This document shows positions 16,775 through 23,185 of a DNA stretch of 38,908 bases, piece by piece; the first letter of the stretch is position 1; the number at the start of each line of letters is the position of its first letter. Both the position numbers and the translations under genes were made by a program. The stretch lies in NCBI GenBank assembly GCA_044450785.1, contig JBIOJM010000056.1:1-38908 (forward strand), in the 5' to 3' direction. Under the pieces are notes generated by a model that worked only from the letters and a program-made list of their open reading frames with translations, did not search any database and was not told where the DNA came from. This DNA comes from JBIOJM01 sp044450785. Its GTDB lineage: Bacteria; Planctomycetota; Planctomycetia; Isosphaerales; Isosphaeraceae.

Positions 16775-17302
16775 TCAGCGCGAGGGCGACGAGCTCGTTG
16801 TTCCCACGGACGGCGACACGACGCTGATCTGAACGATCAACCGGGTGACTCCCACGGTATCCTTCGCGAGCGCGACCGCCTTCGCCTTGGCCGCCTCGTC
16901 CGCAACCAGACCGCGGATGGTCACGGTTCCGCCCTCGGCCTTGACGAACAGTGTACTCGAGTGGAGTGCCTTGTCCCAGTGGAGGCGGCCGTAGACGCGT
17001 GGGACCAACCCCATTCCCTGGACCGTTTCCCGGGTCTTGCTGAACCCTTCGCGGACCGACTCGCCTGTCTTGTTGAGCCCGTCGCGGACCGATTCGCCGG
17101 TCTTGTTGAGCCCGTCGCGAACCGCTTCCTCGGCGTCGACGATCCCTTTCTTGATGGTCCGGCCCACTTCGTCCAGTTTCTCGCCCGCCTTCGCCGCCAC
17201 CCCCTCCTGCTGCGGTTCTTGTTGCGCCCTCGAGGCCACGCTCCAGAACCCAACGGACAAGGTGAGCATCATCAATGCCGACGCACCATGCATCCTTTTC
17301 AT
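16775..17302 (-). CDS. Exported BON-domain protein with 11-residue repeats
   Basis: A 175-residue exported protein. ATG 17302 (MKRMHGASALMML) is preceded by AAGGAG at good spacing; the frame extends 7 codons further without a site. A signal peptide runs to about SRA. It is followed by an amphipathic helical stalk with 11-residue repeats: DGLNKTGESVR twice and EGFSKTRETVQ once. A BON domain (about residues 105-165) then reads VYGRLHWDKALHSSTLFVKA, GTVTIRGLVADEA and DTVGVTRLIVQISV. BON domains occur in periplasmic or outer-membrane proteins thought to bind phospholipid. The DNA of the repeats is nearly identical in 33-base units, so the copy number may vary between strains. It stands alone. Confidence 0.85.
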   Translation of the reverse strand: MKRMHGASALMMLTLSVGFWSVASRAQQEPQQEGVAAKAGEKLDEVGRTIKKGIVDAEEAVRDGLNKTGESVRDGLNKTGESVREGFSKTRETVQGMGLVPRVYGRLHWDKALHSSTLFVKAEGGTVTIRGLVADEAAKAKAVALAKDTVGVTRLIVQISVVSPSVGTTSSSPSR

Positions 17303-17470
17303 CGCTTTGACTCCTTTGCCCACGAGAAGGTGTGAACTTCCACCGCGGAGATCAGGCTCAAAGTTTAGCGACTTCCGCCCATCAGTCCGAGACCGCTTCT
17401 CTCCATTAACAGAACAGAAAAACAGGGTAAATTGGGCAAAGGCGGAATATCCGGTTCTCGCACCGTCCGC

Positions 17471-17800
17471 TTAATCTTTGGCACGCAGTTTCTCGACAAG
17501 GTCGACCGACGGAGTAAAGACCCACGTTTTGCCGATCTTCCGGTTCATCATCAACCCACGATTGGCAAGATCCATCAAGTCACTCCGCGCCGTCTCGTAG
17601 GCGAACTTTCGCACATCTCGGCTAATATCTTGATCCGTAATTGCGAGAATATGTTGCATGGTCTGGTAGTTATTGACGATCATTCTTTCGCTCCGGTTTT
17701 GTGGCGCCCGACCTTCGCGAATCAGCGCTTTGCGTACCCCAAACCGATATTGCTCGGCAAGGCCTTGAGTGAATTCCGCCCCGCGACCGGACCGTTGCAA
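17471..17800 (-). pseudogene. Fic protein lacking its catalytic core
   Basis: About 109 codons from TTG 17800. The first part, REGRAPQNRSERMIVNNYQTM, matches the helix before the Fic domain of Fic AMP-transferases. The second, DVRKFAYETARSDLMDLANR then KIGKTWVFTP, matches the C-terminal winged-helix region of such proteins. The roughly 170-200 residues that should lie between them, including HPFxxGNGR, are absent, and the join (near nucleotide 17640) is in frame. The N-terminal region before residue 28 is also short. It cannot AMPylate and is best read as an internal-deletion pseudogene, though a DNA-binding remnant could persist. It follows the ankyrin gene's stop in the same frame. Family alignment is from memory. 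Confidence 0.6.
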
Positions 17801-17827
17801 AACTCGGAACGTAGCCTGAGTCGCCGC

Positions 17828-18412
17828 TCATACGTCTCGGATAGCCATCAGTTCATCGAGGACTTCCTGGTCGTTGTTGCTGATGCGGAGGATGTGCTGT
17901 TGATCCTCTTCGGACAAGGTACTGCCGTGTTGCAGCAGGATGCGGAGCGTGCCCAACTGCCAACTGTGAATTGCGTATCCCACAGCGTTGAATTCGTCCA
18001 ACACTAGGTTGGCGGCATCAGGATGACGCGCCAGCATCCGGCGCGTCCCGGCCTCGTCGCCGCAGGCCACGTAGCAACACAGATGCGCATCGGCCCCATG
18101 GTCGATCAAGTACTGAATGAGGTCGTCGCTGCACTGCTGCGACGTGCGGTGCAGTGCAGCGATGCCGACTGCATCAGACCGATTGACATCGGCCCCACGC
18201 TCGACCAGCAGCTTCACCGCTGCGAAGCGGTTGTTGCGGGCGGCGTGGAACAGTGCGGTTCTCCCCCGATCGTCCAGACTGTCAATCAGCCCGCCGTCCC
18301 GATCGAGGATTGCCTCGATCAGGCCGGTACGCCCCATCGCCGCGGCCTGAAACAGATTGACCTGTGCGTTGTGGTCGGCAGAGAAAAGGTGACAGCCACC
18401 AAATATGAGCAA
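17828..18412 (-). CDS. Ankyrin-repeat protein, start inside a mobile element
   Basis: About 194 residues with four or five ankyrin-type repeats. The best are DRGRTALFHAARNNRFAAVK followed by LLVERGADVNRSDA, and VGIAALHRTSQQ followed by LIQYLIDHGADAH; later ones (DEAGTRRMLARHPDAANL, GTLRILLQHGSTLSEEDQ) are looser. Ankyrin stacks mediate protein contacts; no partner is evident. The only upstream start, ATG 18412, and the first ten codons (MLIFGGCHLF) lie inside the 117-bp inverted-repeat element at 18383-18499. Thus the native 5' end and promoter were probably displaced. An internal start at ATG 18337 (MGRTGLIEAIL) is possible. The Fic remnant follows 27 bases downstream. Confidence 0.7.
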   Translation of the reverse strand: MLIFGGCHLFSADHNAQVNLFQAAAMGRTGLIEAILDRDGGLIDSLDDRGRTALFHAARNNRFAAVKLLVERGADVNRSDAVGIAALHRTSQQCSDDLIQYLIDHGADAHLCCYVACGDEAGTRRMLARHPDAANLVLDEFNAVGYAIHSWQLGTLRILLQHGSTLSEEDQQHILRISNNDQEVLDELMAIRDV

Positions 18413-18499
18413 TATACAGCATTTAGAGAGGAAATGGCCACGAAATCAGTTCATCGCACACAGTGTATTTTACCAGATTTTGGTGGCTGGCACCTTTTC
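18383..18499 (+). mobile_element. 117-bp MITE-like element, copy 1
   Basis: The ends are inverted repeats of about 22 bases: GAAAAGGTGACAGCCACCAA at the left, and at the right TTTGGTGGCTGGCACCTTTT ending at 18499. The interior includes GAAATGGCCACGAAATC. Copy 2 at 25726-25842 has the same length and orientation; a truncated copy lies at 28902-28966 in the opposite orientation. No coding capacity. It overlaps the 5' end of the ankyrin gene. Confidence 0.85.
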
Positions 18500-18570
18500 C
18501 GTATAGCCCGACTTGACGCGGTCCGAACGATCCAGGGATCCCGTGAGGCGGACTGCAATCGTCGGTCACA

Positions 18571-19293
18571 TCAGGACAAGATTCGAGACGCCAGCCACGC
18601 GAGGATCAGGGCCACGATGACAAGGATGGTGTAGCCGACCGTCCGCACGATCCGGGCGCCCCGCCGGACCCGCGCGCGGAAGTCGGCCGCATCGTTGACG
18701 TGGGGGAACGGCTTGCCATCCGGGACCGGGACGCCGAGGAAGGCGCAGAGGGGCTCCCAGCCCTCCCGGACCTCGTAGACGAGCAATCGCTCGGGTGGCA
18801 CGTCGCGGCGGACCTGCTCGTTGTATCGATTGAAGACTTCGATGGCGAATGCCTTGTCATCGAACCGGCCCTGAAACATCCCGTACCAGGCGAGTCGGTC
18901 CAGCATGCGGCGGAAGCCGCGCATCCGGGGGAGGAACAGCCGCATCCAACCGGGGAAGGCATTTCGCGCGTAGTAGATCGTCTGTCGTGCGCTGTCGTAC
19001 CACCGCTCGGGGTCGCGCACGGAGAGCACGACTTTCGCCTCCGGGTAGTGGCGCATCAGCTCCGCATAGAAGGTGCAGCCGGGCCAATCGACGGTCGCCT
19101 GGTACCCCTGGAAGAGGGCGTCCCAATCGATGGGCTCGCCGCGCGCGGCCCGGTCCCAGGCGCGGACCTGCTCCATGTTCGCGAACAGATCGACCATGTG
19201 ATAACACTTGACGAACCCCAGCTCCTCCAGGGCCATCTTCAGCGAGAGGGTCCCCGTGCGGCCGAGGCCGGCTCCGATCACCTTGATGGGCAT
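18571..19293 (-). CDS. Sulfotransferase-family protein with C-terminal anchor
   Basis: A 240-residue P-loop sulfotransferase-fold protein. The 5'-phosphosulfate loop is at the N-terminus (IGAGLGRTGTLSLKMALEEL), and the 3'-phosphate region reads KVVLSVRDPERWYDSARQTI. The C-terminal part LLVYEVREGWEPLCAFLGVP is typical of the Sulfotransfer_4 group. It would move sulfate from PAPS to an unknown acceptor. It ends in one hydrophobic helix (TVGYTILVIVALILAWLA), so it is probably membrane-tethered facing the cytoplasm. ATG 19293 (MPIKVIGAG) is the only sensible start. It lies just downstream of the secreted metzincin gene on the same strand (33-base gap), suggesting cotranscription. Confidence 0.88.
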   Translation of the reverse strand: MPIKVIGAGLGRTGTLSLKMALEELGFVKCYHMVDLFANMEQVRAWDRAARGEPIDWDALFQGYQATVDWPGCTFYAELMRHYPEAKVVLSVRDPERWYDSARQTIYYARNAFPGWMRLFLPRMRGFRRMLDRLAWYGMFQGRFDDKAFAIEVFNRYNEQVRRDVPPERLLVYEVREGWEPLCAFLGVPVPDGKPFPHVNDAADFRARVRRGARIVRTVGYTILVIVALILAWLASRILS

Positions 19294-19326
19294 GTCATCC
19301 TCGTGGGCATCTTCGCTCCTTTCCCC

Positions 19327-20808
19327 TCACGGCGACGCGATCGGCGATGCGATGTACACAATATTCCCGCCCGCGTCGGCCAGGAGCGTCAGAATCCGGC
19401 CGCCGCCTTGGCCCGCGGGCGGTGCGGGGCTTGACAGCAAGGCGAACAGATCGGGCCCGTCCGGCAGCTTGGTGTCCAGGGGTAGCGCGAGCTCGAGGGT
19501 CTGGTTCTTTCCTGTCAGCTCCGTTCCGCCGATGACGGTGTCGTGTTGACGATCATAGAACACCGCCGCGCGCAGCTCGCGGTCGTCGGTCGCCTTGATC
19601 GAGATCATGAGTTTGGGCGGGCGTCCCTTTGATAAGCGGAACACGAGCTGTGCACTCGGAGGCGTGTTATCGGTCCGGTCGGTCTCTGGCACGAGATAGC
19701 GCGAGACACCCAGCAGCCGTGCATTTTCCTTCGAGAACCTCAGGCGCGGTTTTTTCGCGGACGCGGGAAGATAGTTGACCTGCAAATGGCGGAAGCCCTG
19801 GAACATGATGTCGTCGCGGTCGCGGACGTCGTGCGGCAGCCCCATCGCATGGCCCAGCTCGTGCGCCGTGGCGCCGAAGCCATCCTCGATGAAATCAAAC
19901 CGAGGCGCATCCACCTTGCCGGTTTCAAACGCGGTGCGCCCCTTGATCGGCGTGGCGTCCATGATGAGTTTTTTCTGCTCGGCGTACGTCGTCGCGCAGA
20001 ATTCGTCCCGGAGAATCCACGCCGACATGATCGCGAGGCCGCCATCCGCGGAAATGTGGGTGCCCCGGCCGATCGACGGCTGCCACTCCACCGGGGCGGG
20101 CCCCGGCTCGTACGTTTCCGGAAAAAGCACGATCATGTGGCGCAATGGAGAAGCGACGTCGCCGGGGATGTCACGGGCGATCTTCTCGAAGTGCCTGGCG
20201 TCGTCGCGGGCCGGGGCGCCGCTGTAATACTGCGCCGGACGCTCCGTACGGACCAGGTGCACGATGGGCTGGCCCTGCGAATTGGTCTGGAACGTGAACC
20301 CGGCGGATGGATAGCCCTGGGCCTTCAAATCCGAGTAAAGCTCGGCCACCACCTGCATGACCACGCGAGTCTTCTCTTCAAAATGGGCAATCGGCTCACG
20401 ATCCTTGGGGACGAAATACACCAGCCGGATCTTCTGATCGCTCGGAACGAACCGGATGGACCTGGGCAGTTCGCTCATCTTGATCCACTTCCCCTGCTCC
20501 CACGGCTGCCAGGCCGTGGAATTCGGCAAGCGGAGCTCACCCCGATCGGTGTGCACTTTCAACCCGACGTCGCGGGGACGATCGATCAACTCGATCGTGT
20601 CGTTCGAGCGACCGATTTCCTCAAAGAGGTACCGCTCCTCGGTACCGACGACTTCGACCCAACGGTTCGCGTAGTCATGGATTAAAGCCCCGCCCCTGGC
20701 CTCGTCGCCATACCGAAACACCTTCCGTTCGCCCGCCGGCTCCTGCGCCCTGCCGCAGGCAGGAGTCGCGATCAGCACGGATAACATCAAGAAAGTCGTT
20801 GGACGCAT
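19327..20808 (-). CDS. Secreted metzincin-type zinc protease
   Basis: A 493-residue exported protein. A signal peptide is visible (MRPTTFLMLSVLIATPACG, with CGRAQ near the cleavage site; the cysteine could make it a lipoprotein). The zinc site is complete, ATAHELGHAMGLPHD (HExxHxxGxxH), followed by DIMFQGFRHLQVNYL, whose methionine may be the Met-turn. Upstream are strands resembling metzincin folds (GRGTHISADGGLAIMSAWIL). The C-terminal third is a beta-rich domain with PPSAQLVFRLSKGRPP and LFALLSSPAPPAGQGGGR. I use ATG 20808; GTG 20811 is adjacent. Substrate unknown. It contrasts with the metzincin domain at 34300-34880, which has lost its ligands. Confidence 0.85.
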   Translation of the reverse strand: MRPTTFLMLSVLIATPACGRAQEPAGERKVFRYGDEARGGALIHDYANRWVEVVGTEERYLFEEIGRSNDTIELIDRPRDVGLKVHTDRGELRLPNSTAWQPWEQGKWIKMSELPRSIRFVPSDQKIRLVYFVPKDREPIAHFEEKTRVVMQVVAELYSDLKAQGYPSAGFTFQTNSQGQPIVHLVRTERPAQYYSGAPARDDARHFEKIARDIPGDVASPLRHMIVLFPETYEPGPAPVEWQPSIGRGTHISADGGLAIMSAWILRDEFCATTYAEQKKLIMDATPIKGRTAFETGKVDAPRFDFIEDGFGATAHELGHAMGLPHDVRDRDDIMFQGFRHLQVNYLPASAKKPRLRFSKENARLLGVSRYLVPETDRTDNTPPSAQLVFRLSKGRPPKLMISIKATDDRELRAAVFYDRQHDTVIGGTELTGKNQTLELALPLDTKLPDGPDLFALLSSPAPPAGQGGGRILTLLADAGGNIVYIASPIASP

Positions 20809-20994
20809 CACGAGCCGCCTCCCGGCGTCGTCATTCCGGTAAACACTGTGTCGCTTTCCGCAAAACCAGGCGGATCATGACCTCCGACCGCTGGGTCGTC
20901 ACCGCGCGTCCTCGCCTGGCCGCGCGCAGCCATTCTACTTTCAAGCCACCCACCCAGAAAGCGAGATCCCCGTCGCGCCCGGACTTGGATAAAA

Positions 20995-22542
20995 AACGAC
21001 ACTTCTCGCTGAACACCACCTTAATTTCACGCCACCCGGCGTGGTTGTATTCCGTCATTGCGTAGTGGCTTGCGTCGCTGGCCTGCGGTGGACCGGGGCG
21101 TCGCCTCGACCTTGGGTGGCGACCAATCACTCCAGATCTCGTCGAGTTTCAACACAATGAACCGCACCAGTGTCTTCCGTCGCCGCCACTTGTATCGCAC
21201 CTTCTCAAAGAAGCGGATCATCCGGTTGGTCCGCTCGACGTGGTTGTTGGTGCGGACCCGCTGGCTTACCGGGCTGTTCAAGTACGCCATCAGCTTGGGG
21301 AATTTCTCCTCATCGAGTTGTTCCATTGCCTTGACCAACTCCTGCACGGCCCGGAACGCCGGGTCGCGCACGATCACGGCCCGGCGGCAACTTGCTTGGT
21401 GAAAGTCCTTGGGCGTGTCGAACAGCCAGTAGATCCTGTCAGCGAATCGCCGCAACGTGCTCAACTCCGGCAGGTATTCCAGCATCCGCGTCAGATCGCC
21501 ACGCTCGGACTCGGTGAGGTTCTCACGGCGTTTCACAATCAAATAACGATGCTTGAACACAAAGTGTGCCTTGTCCTTGACCGTCGGCCCGCGGCGATTG
21601 GCAGCGGCCTTGGCCTTCTTGCTCTTGCGGCCCCGTTTCTTCTGGCGGCCGGCTTTGCCCCGCCGGCTCATGGCCGTCCGCAGTCGCCGCACCGCATCCA
21701 GAATGAGCTTGTTGATGTTCTTGATGATGTGGAAGACGCACAACTGATGCTCCGCTTCCGGCCACAGTTCGGCCAGCACTGCGGGATACAAGTTCGAGTC
21801 ATCGGTGATCACAACACGGGGCATCAATCCCCACGTCTTGAGGTTGTTGAGGAACCGCAGCATGTGATCTTGGTCGTTGGTGGCAACCAGAGCAAAAGCC
21901 ACCGGCAGGTTGCTGAGCGGGTCGGTGGCCAACAGCAACGTGAAGCGGCCCAGGTGCAGCTCGTCTACACAGAGGCTGCCGCTGAAATGCTCCAGGACCT
22001 TGCGACGATGCACGGACATGTCGAGCTGTTCGGCGTGGTCGCGGAGCGCGTCGTAGACGAACCCCGTGGACAGGTCCAGAAGGAAATCACGGCGGAGCGA
22101 CTCCATGGTCTGTTCGACGTTCATGCCGTCCTTAAGGATGCGATCGAGTACCAGATCGCGGACCTTGTTGTCGTAGAGGGCTCTGGGAAGCACCCCCTCG
22201 GGGGTATTCCGAAAGGTCTTGCAGCAATCGCAACGGGCTTCATACTCACCGCAGGTGATCTCCAGGTAGGCAATGGTTTTGTACATGACGGTGCGAACCT
22301 TGCGTGGGGGCAACTTCCGTTTGCGACGGCCGTGTTTGCCGCACTTCGGACAGGGGGCCTTCTTGGGTGCGCAGTGAACGGGTATAAAGACTGTCGTGGG
22401 CGAATCCATGCCCATGCTTGCGTCCTTTCGTTTGGGGGGTTGTGAGATACCCCAAAATCAAGGGACGCAAGCTCTATCTTTCAAGGCCAAAACGGCTTAT
22501 CCCGCGCAAATCCCCTGGTGGTGTTCACCGAGAAGTCTCGTT
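20995..22542 (-). mobile_element. Insertion sequence with 26-bp inverted repeats
   Basis: About 1.55 kb bounded by inverted repeats at 20995-21020 and 22517-22542 that match at 24 of 26 bases; the shared core is ACTTCTCG-TGAACACCACC. It encodes one transposase. I see no target-site duplication at these borders. On its right side it abuts a tyrosine recombinase that lacks its N-terminus, which suggests a deletion next to the element after insertion. Confidence 0.75.
21027..22415 (-). CDS. DDE transposase, ISL3/MULE-like
   Basis: A 462-residue transposase. The N-terminal zinc finger shows CPKCGKHGRRKRK and CGEYEARCDCC. The candidate catalytic residues are D in LCVDELHLGRFTLLLATD, D in VVITDDSNLYPAVL and E in NNHVERTNRMIRF. 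A Lys/Arg-rich insertion (RRGKAGRQKKRGRKSKKAKA) lies between the second and third. The stretch HQLCVFHIIKNINKL is typical of ISL3, IS256 and MULE-like transposases; I cannot fix the exact IS family without a search. ATG 22415 is preceded by AAGGA. The reading frame is complete and flanked by inverted repeats, so the copy may be mobile. Confidence 0.85.
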   Translation of the reverse strand: MGMDSPTTVFIPVHCAPKKAPCPKCGKHGRRKRKLPPRKVRTVMYKTIAYLEITCGEYEARCDCCKTFRNTPEGVLPRALYDNKVRDLVLDRILKDGMNVEQTMESLRRDFLLDLSTGFVYDALRDHAEQLDMSVHRRKVLEHFSGSLCVDELHLGRFTLLLATDPLSNLPVAFALVATNDQDHMLRFLNNLKTWGLMPRVVITDDSNLYPAVLAELWPEAEHQLCVFHIIKNINKLILDAVRRLRTAMSRRGKAGRQKKRGRKSKKAKAAANRRGPTVKDKAHFVFKHRYLIVKRRENLTESERGDLTRMLEYLPELSTLRRFADRIYWLFDTPKDFHQASCRRAVIVRDPAFRAVQELVKAMEQLDEEKFPKLMAYLNSPVSQRVRTNNHVERTNRMIRFFEKVRYKWRRRKTLVRFIVLKLDEIWSDWSPPKVEATPRSTAGQRRKPLRNDGIQPRRVA

Positions 22543-23151
22543 CTCAGGGACATCGGCCGTTCGACCCCGGCCGGGCGCCGCGATTACGTTCTGTTAGGTT
22601 TCATGTTCAATACTGGGGCTCGGGTAGGCGAAGTCGTGGGCTTGCAGGGATGCGATCTGGCCCTGGACGCACCGCCGAGCGTTCGTCTCCGAGGCAAAGG
22701 GCGGAAGGAACGCCGCTGCCCGCTGTGGACCGAGACGGCGCACGCCCTGCGTGCCTATCTGAGGGAGAGTGAGATCGCGCCTAACGAGCCTCGCGGCGTT
22801 TTCCTTAATCACCGCGGCCAGCCGTTAACGCGCTTCGGTGTGCGGTGGATTCTTCTAAAGCACGTTCGGAGGACGGCGCTGCATGTGTCCTCGCTGAAAG
22901 CCAAGAGGCTCCATCCGCACAGCGTGCGACACAGCACGGCAGTTCATCTGCTCAGGTCCGGTGTAGATCTCGGCACCATCGCGAACTGGATGGGACACGT
23001 GAGCATCAATACTACTAACAAGTACCTGATCCTCGACTTGGAAGCGAAGCGACAGGCACTGGATAAATCCAAGCCCATCCTTTCTGGCCATCAACGTGGC
23101 ATCTTTAGATCTCCGGATCACGATCTCATCAAGTGGTTGGAATCGCTTTGA
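22543..23151 (+). pseudogene. Tyrosine recombinase lacking its N-terminal domain
   Basis: About 202 codons of a site-specific recombinase, starting exactly at the right end of the insertion sequence (DIGRSTPAGRRDYVLLGF). The catalytic domain is complete: R in NTGARVGEV, K in RGKGRKERRC, HxxR in HPHSVRHSTAVHLL, H in WMGHVSINTTNKY and the nucleophile tyrosine in that same motif. The N-terminal SAM-like DNA-binding domain of about 100 residues is missing. No such sequence lies on the other side of the insertion, so the loss is a deletion and not a simple split. An open frame continues upstream into the insertion sequence (to 22396), so a fusion protein might be made, but function is unlikely. 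Confidence 0.82.
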
Positions 23152-23185
23152 GGTCAGGCTCCTTGCCAGCTTTTGAGTTGTGGCT

